From Agapanthus africanus (taxonomy: Eukaryota > Streptophyta > Magnoliopsida > Asparagales > Amaryllidaceae), in assembly GCA_030015575.1 (NCBI GenBank), contig JASDDO010000026.1, forward strand, positions 29,218,079 through 29,282,078: a stretch of DNA of 64,000 nt. Reading direction: 5' to 3'. Shown here piece by piece: positions 11,105 through 20,635 of the stretch. The number at the start of each line of letters is the position of its first letter. The stretch's first letter is position 1. A program made the position numbers and the translations under genes. The notes below the pieces were generated by a model. That model was given only the letters and a program-made list of their open reading frames with translations, searched no databases and had not been told where the DNA came from.

Positions 11105-11450
11105 GCGCCACGTGTCCGGTGCTGATACGTCAGCGCAGCGCCCAAGAAGGCGCGCCCAATCAGAGCAAAGCTCTATTAAAGGAAGCAATGCTTCAGTTGC
11201 GCTAGTGCTGCGCTGCGCGTCACGTGTCAGCGCAGATGCGCTAGCGCAGTTGCGCTAGTGCTGCGCTGCGCGACACGTCTCAGCGCAGTTGCGCTGCGCT
11301 GTGCGCTGAGCGACACGTGTCAGCGCAGATGCGCTAGCGCAGATGCGCTAGCGCAGTTGCGCTGCGCTGTGCGCTGCGCGACACGGGTCAGCGCAGTTGC
11401 GCTCGTGCAGTTGCGCAGCGCTGTGCGCTGCGCGACACGTGTCACGCGCT
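11105..11450 (+). promoter_or_regulatory. G-box/ABRE-like array in the LTR U3
   Basis: About six copies or near-copies of GACACGTGTCAGCGCAG occur at roughly 40-60-bp steps upstream of the TATA box (near 11107, 11220, 11273, 11308, 11380, 11433). The core CACGTG/ACGTGTC is the G-box and ABA-response element bound by plant bZIP and bHLH factors. More copies lie downstream of the TATA box (about 12080, 12157, 12214). The same array occurs in the B 3' LTR (22290-22660) and in C. Actual hormone or light response is inference. Confidence 0.6.
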
Positions 11451-11484
11451 GGGGCATCTGCGCCAAACAGAATTAAATTTTTAA

Positions 11485-12440
11485 GAAATCTTTTCTGTTC
11501 TTGTTAAAACAAGAAGATTTTCTTCTGCAAAGCAGAAGCCCTTGGATCAAAGATCCAACGGTGGGGAAAATTCCCCAAATCACTCAGAGAAAGATCTCTT
11601 TAACAAATTTAACTAATTTATGGGCACTATAAAAAGGACCCTAAGCCTCAATTCAAAGGCATCAACATTTCTTAAAAAAAGGTCAAGAACTTCAAACAGA
11701 GAGAACTCTGAGAAAATTCCAAGAGAAAAGTAAAGAACCTTCATAAAATAGAAGAAGAAATTTCTTCTAATAGATCATTGATCTAAAAACAAGATCAATG
11801 ATCTTTACATAAAAAAACAGTGCTTTGCACTTCTTATGAACCTCTGGTTCTTCAAACAAAAGAAAAATTTATTTTTCTTTGATCTAATTTAGATCAAGAA
11901 ATTAAATAGTGCTTTGCACTTCTGTTCTTGAATCTAAAAGATTCTTAGTGCTCTGCACTTACAAACTGCACTGTTGCGCTCTTAAGAGAGCGCCACGTAT
12001 CAGCTATAGAACCACTTGCGCTACGCGCTCTTGAAATAGAGTTTTGCTCTCTGGAATTGGCGCAACTCACCAGAGCGCGCCACGTGTCGGCAGCGTAACA
12101 GCGAAGTGCACTAGCGCAGCGCACTGCGCTAGTGCGCTTGCGCTCACCAGAGCGTGACACGTGTCACCACCATACGAGTTTGCGGTCAATATTTAGCGCA
12201 AAGCGTCTGACAAGCCACGTGGGGCACTGTCAGAGTATTTAATGCTCTGCATTATTAAAGAAAAGGGACAGAGCCCAATTAAAAGGCCTAACAGGCCTAA
12301 TAAAAAATGCTATGCATTTTAAAAAGGGGGGAGGGCAAAGCCCAAACAAAAGATAGATGCTCTGCATCATTTATAAAAGGGCAAAGCCCAATCAAAACAA
12401 GAATAATGCAGTGCATTACTAAAAAGAGGGTAAAGCCCTA
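11485..12440 (+). repeat. Dense array of micro-hairpins (interrupted palindromes) in the LTR
   Basis: Consecutive short inverted repeats with mostly 3-nt spacers, for example CTTCTGC-aaa-GCAGAAG, TTGGATC-aaa-GATCCAA, TAGATC-att-GATCTA, AAGATC-aat-GATCTT, GAACC-tct-GGTTC, GAATCT-aaa-AGATTC, AGTGC-ttt-GCACT, AAAATGC-tat-GCATTTT and TAATGC-agt-GCATTA. At least fifteen distinct arm sequences are present. The array is repeated in the B 3' LTR (about 22690-23660) and, diverged, in C (about 24960-25940). Confidence 0.75.
11628..11635 (+). promoter_or_regulatory. TATA box of the B 5' LTR
   Basis: CACTATAAAAAGGACCC context. Equivalent sites lie at about 22834 (B 3' LTR) and 25094 (C 5' LTR). It follows the G-box array, so RNA should start near 11660. 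Confidence 0.7.
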
Positions 12441-12654
12441 GCACAGGCCAAAGACAAAAAAAATATTGAAACTGGACTTAGCCCAATATTGGCCATAAGT
12501 CCTTAAATTAAATTGGCTGAGCAAGATCGCTCTCTTAAATCAATTTATATACGGTTCGAGGGTACATCTCCGAGCTCCTCTGACATCTATCGTTGTAATC
12601 CTTCAACGACGTCAGAGAGGTGACGAGTCCCGACGACCACATACATGAATATTG

Positions 12655-12875
12655 GACTGCGGGGTCCTTAAACTAATATCGGACCGGAACGTCCTTAAAC
12701 TAATATCGGACCGGAATGTCCTTAAACTAATATCGGACCACCACGTCCCTAAACTAATATCGGACCACCACGTCCCTAAACCGAAATATGGACCACCACG
12801 ACCCTAAACTGCCGATGGACCACCACGTCCCTAAACTGGAAAATGGACCACTACGTCCCTAAACTGGAACAATAG
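12655..12875 (+). repeat. ~30-bp tandem repeat with GGACC/GTCC arms
   Basis: About eight units of the form GTCCTTAAACTAATATCGGACC with decay toward the right. Copies lie at about 23863-24095 and 26150-26300 in the other LTRs, and in the 3' regions of B (17550-17665) and C (35265-35355). Confidence 0.75.
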
Positions 12876-13350
12876 AGCCTCCAAATGCTCTTTTGCCGGA
12901 TCTAAACGGTCCCGTTTAAGTTGATCTTAGCCCCAGATATGGCTAACGTATCCTTAGACATTTAAATGAATGATAAAACCCTAAATCAACTTTGGTTCAA
13001 GGGTACATCTCTGAACTCCTCTGACACCTGTCGTTGTAATCCTTCAACGACGTCAGAGAGGTGACGAGTCCCGACGGCTAGATATTAAATCGATCACCAC
13101 GTCAAGTTGATCTTAGTCCAAAACAGGACTAACGTATCCTTGACGAACTTTTAAGTTGATCTTAGCCGCAACGCGACTAATGCATCCTTAAACTAAAAAA
13201 TCCAAACCCAAATCTAAATAAATACGGATTTGGACTAATCTACGTCCTACGGGCGACGGCATTACTCAGTCTCCGTATACAATCCACGGGCAACCACAAA
13301 CAAAACAAACACACACGACACGAAGTGAAATTCTGGAGAAGGAGAAAGTT

Positions 13351-13441
13351 GTTACCGCGATGCGGTAGCGTAATTAACTGCAGGGGCTTGCGCCTGCAGG
13401 GAAGAGCGTCCCCACAATCAAAAACCCCTCACCCTGAGGGG
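13351..13441 (+). repeat. Three consecutive hairpins near the LTR 3' end
   Basis: GTTACCGC-gat-GCGGTAGC, then CTGCAGGGGC-ttg-CGCCTGCAG with a bulge, then CCCCTCA-ccc-TGAGGGG. In C (about 26603-26700) the first is GCTACCGC-ggt-GCGGTAGC, a fully paired version, so the pairing is kept while bases differ. They lie in U5 just before the primer site, where folded RNA could matter for priming or packaging. Confidence 0.6.
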
Positions 13442-13612
13442 GAATCTGACAAAGTCTGCTACATCGGCCGCATCCGTGTAAACCTCCGATACACGGTGCC
13501 ATAAATCAACTTGGTATCTTCGGAGAGGTAGACGGATAAAACCACATAGCATCTGCTCCGAATCTCAGGCAAGACGCAAAGTCTGCGCCGCCTTTCGGAG
13601 GGGAACAGATTC

Positions 13613-13631
13613 TGGCACGCCTGGTGGGACC
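13613..13631 (+). other. Primer-binding site of B (tRNA not assigned)
   Basis: TGGCACGCCTGGTGGGACC starts five bases after the LTR end. Position and the TGG start fit a primer site; I could not match it to a specific tRNA with confidence. Confidence 0.6.
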
Positions 13632-13756
13632 TTTTCCTCTTTCCACTCCACACTTCGTGTGTCGTGTTCACGAACCAATCGCGGTTTACTGTGGTTGCCT
13701 GTGGATTCGAGATACTAAGATTTGGTGTCTTGCTCCGTGCAGAGAATTGAAGATCA

Positions 13757-14725
13757 ATGACTTCAAACTGCACTGCCTGCAACTGCAACTCTCGCTCCGT
13801 CCTTGCTGGAGGGGTGACTTATGGGCCCCAAGCGGCCTCCCTTTTCAAGATGCCAGTGGAGCAGGTAACTCAGGCCACCGCTGGATTGTTCTTCGGGACT
13901 ATGCTCCCACTGATGAGCTTCAATGCCCCAATGACATCGCAAGAAGCTCCAAAGAAGCCGGTCTTTGATCGACTTACCACTGCCTTGACCCCTTTCAACG
14001 AGTCGCCCAGTTTCAATACCTCAGTTTTCAACAGATTGGGCCAGAACGTCTGCAAACCCGCGATACCCGAAGCTGCCATCTCAAAGCGGATAGCTATCCC
14101 GGCTCAAGCGGACGAAATCATTGGAAAGGCTTCTCCTTCCAAAAAGTCATTTTTTACAAGGATGGCCATTCCGGCTTCTGCTCCAGGCGAGATCCTCAAA
14201 GCTGCTTCCTCTGCCCAGAGGTCTGTCTTTGACAGATTAGACATTGCTTCGCAACGGGTGTCAGTCTTCGACAGGCCAGCACCAATAACGGTCTCTCCTC
14301 AAAGCATGGGGCATGAAAAGGTCACCCCTACGGCTGAGACAACTCCATCCACACGACACGCTCGACGTCGCCACTGGCGCCGAGTGAGGAAGGCTAGGGG
14401 CAACTCCTCATCTGGGATAACTCCGCCAACTCCAACGGTAGGGATCGATACTACTGTTCCAACCGTGAACAACTTTGAATTGCTGAACACGGTGCGCAAA
14501 AACTCTCCTACTGCGATGCTGAAAAGAACTCCTTCACCTGTGGAGAACACTCCAGAGAAGAAGCTAGAGCAGCCCCCTCAACGGCTGTCCTCTAAAATTT
14601 ACAAAGTCTGGCGACAGGTCCAAGAGTCAGTGATTGATAAAAACTATCTCCACCGACAGAAAAAGATGAAGGTGCGGCAGGAGAAGGATCACTCTGTCAA
14701 GCCACAAAAAGCAACAACCACTTAG
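13757..14725 (+). pseudogene. B gag region, N-terminal part with VFDRL repeats
   Basis: A 322-residue open frame beginning MTSNCTACNCNSRSVLAGG, about 125 bp after the primer site. Its hallmark is a repeated (S/P)VFDRL-type motif with variants, about six times between residues 70 and 180 (PVFDRL, SVFNRL, SFFTRM, SVFDRL, SVFDRP). A basic region (RHARRRHWRRVRKAR, residues ~196-210) and a Lys-rich end follow. VFDRL-type repeats occur in gag or linker regions of plant Tat-like polyproteins; their role is unknown. The reading continues into the capsid region downstream. The gag is broken overall. Confidence 0.65.
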
Positions 14726-15688
14726 GTGCCCACTACAATGGCCCCTTTAACTTCAACCACTCAAAAGAAAAGGAGGCCGCAAAAAGCCCCTGTGAACATG
14801 GCGAACCGTAAACGCGCTGCGCAAAAACACCCTAAGTCTGGGGGCATGGTAGTGCACACTGTTTATATAGCTTCTGGAAAGGAGGAAAGCCGTGCTTCGA
14901 CGGGTCACCGACCGCTCACCCGATCCATAACGAAAGCCCAGGAGCAGCAACAGAAGCTTCAGGAGATGATGACTGCAATGGCCGCACTTACCGGGCCAAA
15001 AGAAAGCTCGGAGGCATCATCAGAGCAGCGTCATGAACAAGAAACTGACGCTGACTACCTACACAGAGTCCTTGAAAAGAAGGACAAAGAAGCCGCAGAG
15101 CAAGCGGCTAACATAAAACAAATGGCGCTTCTCTTCCAAGATATGGTAGGGATGATGTTACAGCCGGACCCTCCTGCTGAAGATCATTCGATTGTCCTTG
15201 AAGATGACAAAGGAGAGACATCGAATCCTCCTCCGGCTCTTTCAGCAGCCAAGGAAGAAACCATTTCCAAGGCTGCACTGGATGACCATATAGCTCAGCA
15301 AATACGAGCTCACCAGGAAAATGAAGCGGCTGGGCAAATTGCTAGAACCGGACGACCCTACCCGGGATGGTATGACCAAATTAGTTACCCACCGGGATAT
15401 ACGATCTCTAAGTTCCACGTATATAAGGGAACGGGAAATCCGCATCAGCACGTCGCTCAATTTAGAGCCATGTGCGGCAACACTGGAGGTGATGATAAAT
15501 TGCTGCTCCGCCAGTTTGTTGGCAGCCTGTCGGAAACGGCATTTGAGTGGTACTCTGAACTCCCAAATGACTCTATCAAGACATTTACGGAGATGGAGCT
15601 GCTGTTTACACAGAGATTCGCGAGTGCTAGTGGACGCACCCTGATAACAACACTGATTAAAGCCAGGATAAGGTCAGGCGAAACATAG
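14726..15688 (+). pseudogene. B gag region, capsid (retrotransposon gag domain)
   Basis: 320-residue frame. A basic, Gln/Glu-rich N-terminal part with a likely coiled coil (residues ~70-150, QEQQQKLQEMMTAMAAL) is followed by the retrotransposon gag capsid domain from about 15355: GRPYPGWYDQISYPPGY, then GNPHQHVAQF, LLLRQFVGSLSETAFEWY and FTEMELLFTQRF. This order is typical of Ty3/Gypsy gag, where the domain assembles the virus-like particle. The same block in C starts at 28371. Confidence 0.8.
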
Positions 15689-15763
15689 GTCCAATACGCA
15701 ACATGATGGCGGAACCTATGGTCGAAATGCGAACAACGCATAGAAAAGGCTCCTGCAGTAGGC

Positions 15764-17146
15764 ATGTTTGTGAGTACTCTCGATTCGCAGGCGACCATCT
15801 CACAATTCATGATGTTCTTCAGGCCGACCACCTTCCAGGCCTTGATTGACAAATTAGCCCAAATGGACCAGATAGGCCATAGACCGTCTCCTCCAAAATC
15901 GGATTCCCGAGATGAGAAAGGAAAAGGGAAAGCGATCTTCGTCGCCAGTGCTCCACAACAGTCGAGCAACTCAAAGCCGGTCGTTCGCCAAAACAACGTG
16001 CGTCCACGCCCATCCCTCGAAGAGAGGCTAGGACGTCCTTACTCGTTTCCTCAGAATATAACGAGAAGACTGTTCGAGCTGGCCGTGCGCAACAAACTCA
16101 TTAATCTGCCGAGTCCAAAGCGTCTGTCGCAGCCATGCGATCTTAATAATCCCAATTATTGCCCTTACCACCAAACGGTAAGTCACCCGATTAAGGATTG
16201 TTTCGTCTTTAAGGGATGGATCGAAGATCAGTACCTACAAGGCAAGTTTGCGCTGTCGGAAAACTGGAAGGTAATCCCACCACAGCCACACTCTCCAAAG
16301 AAAACGGACACGCCGGGGGCAACTTGTTCTTTCGTCGAGGATGAAAACGATGGAGAAAACTTATCGGATGAATCCGAAGACTACGTAGCGACTTGTCATG
16401 TGATTTCTCATTCACTGACGGATGATGAGGAGGCTCCTTGCGCTGAGAAATCAATGGCGAACCCTGAGCCAGAGATTCTACAGCCATCAGACGAGTTGAT
16501 CGATGTCTTCCTAAATGAAATTCGTTTGAAAGCAAAAGCCAATCAAGAGCGTGAAATGGCCATACTGGAAAAAGCCAAGGCATTCCCGTCAAATCAAAAG
16601 CCATCCACTGCGGATAAAAACAAATTCAAGACGAGGAAAAGGTTCGCCAAAGCTCTGTTAGTAGGAATGAAGCTACCGCCCTCTGAAGAAAATACTCTCG
16701 CTGAGGCAGAGATGCACCCTAACTTCTGTTTATATCATCAGAAGACCATACATCCTACCGAAGACTGCGAATCCTTTAACTGTTGGTGGCAAGGGTATGT
16801 CGCTCAAAAGCAACACTTCGACGGGACAAAGTGTGAAGCTTGTGGACATCGGAAAAATGCAATATATGAGCGCAAAAGAGTCGCCGACGATTGCCATATA
16901 GCCGACTCTAAGGTATCGCAAATTATCACCTTTGGAAGCAACTCTGATGAAGAAGCTATCCCCAACTCTTCCCTTGGGGAATCTATTTCAAAAATAAAGG
17001 AATTGAGAAGCTGCGAGAACGTTCAGCCATGCAATCGCATGCTACTCGAAAAGAATCCCGGCCCCGCAAACAACGAAGCGAACAAAAAGGATAAAAGAAA
17101 AGGAAAAAAAGGGCCTCGTCGCCAGCACTCAACAACAATCAGGTGA
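15764..17146 (+). pseudogene. B gag region, knuckle-bearing C-terminal part
   Basis: 460-residue frame with at least two Cys/His knuckles of the form C-x2-H-x4-H-x4-C: CPYHQTVSHPIKDC (~16160) and CLYHQKTIHPTEDC (~16728). Each is followed by aromatic/basic residues, as in Tat-like nucleocapsid regions. Between them lie acidic segments and a basic KNKFKTRKRFAKAL stretch. Near 16922 is an ITFGSNSDEE motif that recurs in C. The region would bind RNA in the particle. Pol should follow in an autonomous relative but is absent here. Confidence 0.7.
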
Positions 17147-17189
17147 CCCTAGACCGGTTGCTTGCCAAAGCAACAAGCGGCAACCCCTC

Positions 17190-17520
17190 CAGGAAAAGTT
17201 GAAACGTCCTTACTCGTTTCCGCAAGATAAAACAAGGGGACTGTTCGAGCTGGCAGTGTGCGACAGACTCATCAATCTGCCGGGTCCAAAACGTCCGTTG
17301 CGGCCAGGCGATGTTAATAATCCTAATTATTGCCCTTACCACCAAACAGTAGGTCACCTGATCGAGGACTGCTACGTCTTCAAAAACTGGGTTGAAGACC
17401 AATACCAATAGGGCAAGTTTGCGCTGTATAAGAACTGGAAGGTGAGTCCGCCACAACCGCACGCTCCGAAGAAGATGGATACGCCGGGGGCATCATGTTC
17501 ATTCATGGAGAAGGACTCAT
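17190..17520 (+). pseudogene. Second copy of the knuckle module in B
   Basis: Repeats the 16020-16330 module: RPYSFPQ, INLPGPKR, the knuckle CPYHQTVGHLIEDC, KNWVEDQYQ and a PPQPHAPKK tail. A related tail without a clear knuckle also occurs between protease and RT in C (about 31530-31640), so in B this copy may be what remains of the pol-proximal module after loss of pol. Confidence 0.65.
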
Positions 17521-17549
17521 AGACCGAAAAGTCAATAAACTAGATATTC

Positions 17550-17665
17550 GCCTCAAATACGGCGACGACGGACCGAAACGTCCTAAAACTAACAATGGAC
17601 CGAGATGTCCTTAAACTAATGATGGACCGTAATGTCCTAAAACTTGCAAATGACCGAAACATTTT
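17550..17665 (+). repeat. 30-bp GGACC repeat in the B 3' region
   Basis: Three to four units like GGACCGAAACGTCCTAAAAC, matching the LTR repeat at 12655-12875. An (AT)n run follows at about 17704-17728. Confidence 0.65.
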
Positions 17666-17731
17666 TAAACTACTACCGCAGCATCCTTAGGCTGACAAGA
17701 TGAATAAATATATATATATATATATAATAAA

Positions 17732-17998
17732 CGGTATGTCCGTAATCAAAATGGGCACGGAAGAAAACCCGAAAGGGCTCCATGAGTAAAAACAGCAGGG
17801 CTACCGGCGAGTGTTCGTGAAAACCCGAAAGGGCGCGACCTCGTAAAAAAAAGAGAAAAAGAAAATAAAAAAATAAAATAAAAACGGTATGTCCATAAGC
17901 AAAATGGGCACGGATGAAAACCCGAAAGGGCTCCGTGAGTAAAAACAGCAGGACTACCGGCGAGTGTTTGTGAAAACCCGAAAGGGCGCAACCTCGTT
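17732..17998 (+). repeat. Two ~150-bp direct repeats with CCCGAAAGGG hairpins
   Basis: ACGGTATGTCC starts each copy (about 17732 and 17884). Each holds two CCC-GAAA-GGG sequences, which would fold as GNRA-tetraloop hairpins, and an A-rich spacer. C has the matching pair at 35413-35695. Protein-like frames across it are repeat artefacts. Confidence 0.75.
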
Positions 17999-18006
17999 AA
18001 AAGGAC

Positions 18007-18535
18007 ACTTATAGGATCCTCTCGACCTTGTAAGGAGAAACCACCCGCGTGAGATCCTTACGACTCATAAGGGAGCAACGTACTTAGGGATCCCCACGAT
18101 TCCTAAGGAGAAAATACACTTGCGAGATCCTCACGACTCGTAAGGAGAACTCTCTTATGGGACCCTCACGGCTCATAGGATTTGAAAGTCTTAAGTTACA
18201 GAGACCTGAACCTGTGCTTAAGCAATCCCCACAATTTCCGATACTGCCCTACAAGTGGCTCAATACTGACCCTTGTATACAATCCACGGGCGCGAATAAA
18301 CATTTCCCTAACCAAGTCCCATCCGAGATTGGGGATATGTTCGCATAGTGAACGACCCTTGTAAATCCTTTCGATTTACAAAGAGAAAACCCTCCTGTAG
18401 GATCCTTACGACTTACAGAGGAACATACACTTAGGAATCCTCACGATTCCTAAGGAGAAAATACACCTACAAGATCCTTACGACTTGTAGGGAGAAATAA
18501 CTTTGTGAGACCCTTACGGCTCATGAAGCCAAAAG
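18007..18535 (+). repeat. Array of ~36-bp hairpin units with covarying arms (B, blocks 1 and 1b)
   Basis: Ten units in two groups of five (18007-18180 and 18351-18535). Each is arm + near-constant loop ATCCTCACGA + complementary arm + GGAGAAAA-type spacer. Examples: CTTAGGAATC/GATTCCTAAG, CCTACAAG/CTTGTAGG, CTTGTAAATC/GATTTACAAA and CTTGCGAG/CTCGTAAG (one G-U). Arm sequences differ between units while pairing is kept. Between the groups lies an unrelated ~170-bp segment containing GTATACAATCCACGGGC. Confidence 0.75.
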
Positions 18536-18699
18536 CCTTAGCCGATAGGACCTTAACCCTGTTCGCTAAGTTACCTTTGTTCGACATCGACAGAGGCAAA
18601 TGATGATTCGCTCCTGGCAATATCCCAGTTGTAGCGGTGCTGATTCCGAAATCGGTGTCTAATTTCAGGTTTATAGCGAAAAGCCGGTAGGCCGCACAT

Positions 18700-18925
18700 G
18701 CATACGAAATAGCCGAAATGATGGGGCAGCTCGCAATAAAAAGCAGCGAGTAAAAATAAAAATAAATAGCCGAAATGATTGGGCAACTCGCAATAAAAAG
18801 CAGCGAGTAAAAATAAAATAAATAGCTGAAATGATTGGGCAACTCGCAATAAAAAAAACAGCGAGTAAAAATAAAATGAATAGCTGAAATGATTGGGCAC
18901 CGCGAAAAATAGCCGAAATGATTGG
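18700..18925 (+). repeat. ~60-bp tandem repeat in the B 3' region
   Basis: Three full copies and one partial copy of a unit with GCCGAAATGATTGGGCAACTCGC, an A-rich loop and GCGAGTAAAAATAAA; ACTCGC and GCGAGT are complementary arms. Diverged copies occur in C at about 47085-47230. Confidence 0.7.
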
Positions 18926-19319
18926 GCAATCACGACCTTCGCGATATAAAAGCTGAAATGATAGAGCATCGCGGAAATAAAATGATAATAATAATAAAAA
19001 AATGAATGAAACTTTTTCCCTATAGACGATAGCACAGCAATCCCTGTATACAATCTAGGGGCACAAACAAAGAGGGAACCATACCTTTCCGACAGGCTCC
19101 GCCAAAAAGCAAAGCCAAATCTCGACGGTTCAACAACAACCTAGAGAAAACCGTGACATTCGCCTCGATACAGTAGACGCAATGTCAACAATAGCATTCT
19201 TCCTCCAACAAGCCTCGAACATGACAAAGCAAATGAAGCAAAGGCTAAATTCCTAACTTCAAAGTCTTACGGCAACCCATATAAAGCCAGAAAGACAACT
19301 GGAGATCATCTCACACCAG

Positions 19320-20110
19320 TGTGAAATGGTCACCACCTCGACGTTCGTCTCGACACAGCATACGCAACATCATCAAACAAATAGAGCCACGACAAAATTC
19401 CAGCTCCACCTTGACGTTCGTTTCGATACAGCAAACGAAATGTCAACCCCAGCGTTCTTCCTCCAACAGGATTTGGATACACCAAAGCAAATGAAGCGAA
19501 GGACACATTCCTAGCTTCAACGTCTTGACGGTAACTCATATAAAACTGGAAAGACAATCGGAGATCATCTCACACCAGCACAGAGTGGTCACCACCTTGA
19601 CGTTCGTCTCGATACAGCAGACGAGATGTCACCCTAATGTTCGTCTCGACACAGCAGACGCAACGTCATTAAACGAATGGAGCCACGACAAAATCCCTAG
19701 TTCCAAACCTCGACGGTTCACCAGCAACCTAGAGACAACCTCGACGTCCCTCTCGATACAGTAGACGAGATGTCACCCCAACGTTCTTCTCGACATTTCA
19801 GATGCAACGTCATCAAACGAATGGAGCCACGGAAAAATCCCTAGTTCCAAACCTCGACAGTTCACCAGCAACCTAGAGACAACTTCGACGTCCGTCTCAA
19901 TACAGCAGACGAGATGTCACCCCAACGTTCGTCTCGATACAGCAGACGCAATGTCATCAAACAAATGGAGCCACGGCAAAATCCCTAGTTCCCACCGCAA
20001 CATTCGTCTCGATACAGCAGACGCAATGCCAGAAAACGAAGCAAAGGCCAAATTCCTAGCTTCAGAGTCTTGACGGCAACTCACATAAAGCCCGAAAGAC
20101 TATCGGAGAT
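19320..20110 (+). repeat. ~145-bp tandem array in the B 3' region
   Basis: Units built around GTTCGTCTCGATACAGCAGACG and GATGTCACCC recur; ACGAATGGAGCCACG-type anchors at about 19675, 19819 and 19965 give ~145 bp. Leftward copies are diverged. C has only about one such unit (about 47470). Confidence 0.65.
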
Positions 20111-20635
20111 CATCCCCATACCAGCGCGGAGTGGTTATGACTCATCGGGGCTCGCCAAAATGAGCCTAATCTCAAGTAAAAAGCGGCATGGCAAATTCCT
20201 AACGCTTGCTCTTCCGACGGTTAAACTGCCTAGGAAGATTGCTTGAAGACGTCTTGTCCAACCCCGAAGGGATCAGAGACACGGCAGTCGCAGGGCTACT
20301 CGAACAGCACGATTGCCTATCGAGGACTATATCAGCTTATGCGACGGTACGATGGCCAAAACTCTAAGTACCACCAACCTTAACGGGCTTCTGTCGTAAA
20401 GAGCAGAGGTTAAATGCGACGTTAAGATGTTCTTGCGAGAAACGCTCGATTCGTCTCGAATTGTGAAAAAATTGTCGAGGCGGCTCGACTCGTGAGATAA
20501 AGCCTTAGGCAGTGGACATAAAAGAAGCATGTTTCCTAAGCACTGGGACCCCGCAAGTTGGCCCAAAACGGTCTCTTGCATACCATCCACGGGTCTCACT
20601 CTCCAACATCGAACTTCGACGAGGAGGGAAACAAC

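Larger units (their letters stand above)
11024..13607 (+). repeat. B 5' LTR
   Basis: TGTTTCCCCC to GGGGAACA. In order it contains a GC-rich U3 with repeated ACGTGTC motifs (to ~11450), a TATA box at 11628, a stretch dense in interrupted palindromes (11485-12440), a 30-bp tandem repeat (12655-12875), two copies of a larger stem-loop around CGTTGTAATCCTTCAACG (about 12589-12606 and 13031-13048) and a cluster of three hairpins near its end (13351-13441). Confidence 0.9.

Noticed and set aside
11160-11476. Frames rich in Arg, Cys and Ala across the GC-rich U3
   Set aside because: Produced by the GCGCAG/ACGTGTC repeat in promoter DNA.
12575-12615. Possible tRNA-like or ncRNA gene around the CGTTGTAATCCTTCAACG stem-loop
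   Set aside because: The stem-loop occurs twice per LTR and lacks tRNA A and B boxes; kept as LTR structure only.
11024-13607. CRISPR-like reading of the regularly spaced short palindromes
   Set aside because: Spacers are 3 nt, arms differ between units, and the context is a plant LTR.
17746-17991. Repeated peptide with FGFSQTLAGSPAVFTHGALSG on the minus strand, also at 35367-35687
   Set aside because: It is the translation of the duplicated CCCGAAAGGG segment and has no separate start or conservation; noncoding repeat.
18450-19053. Minus-strand frames rich in Phe, Tyr and Ser resembling membrane proteins
   Set aside because: They come from A/T-rich ~60-bp tandem repeats and hairpin units; hydrophobicity reflects base composition.
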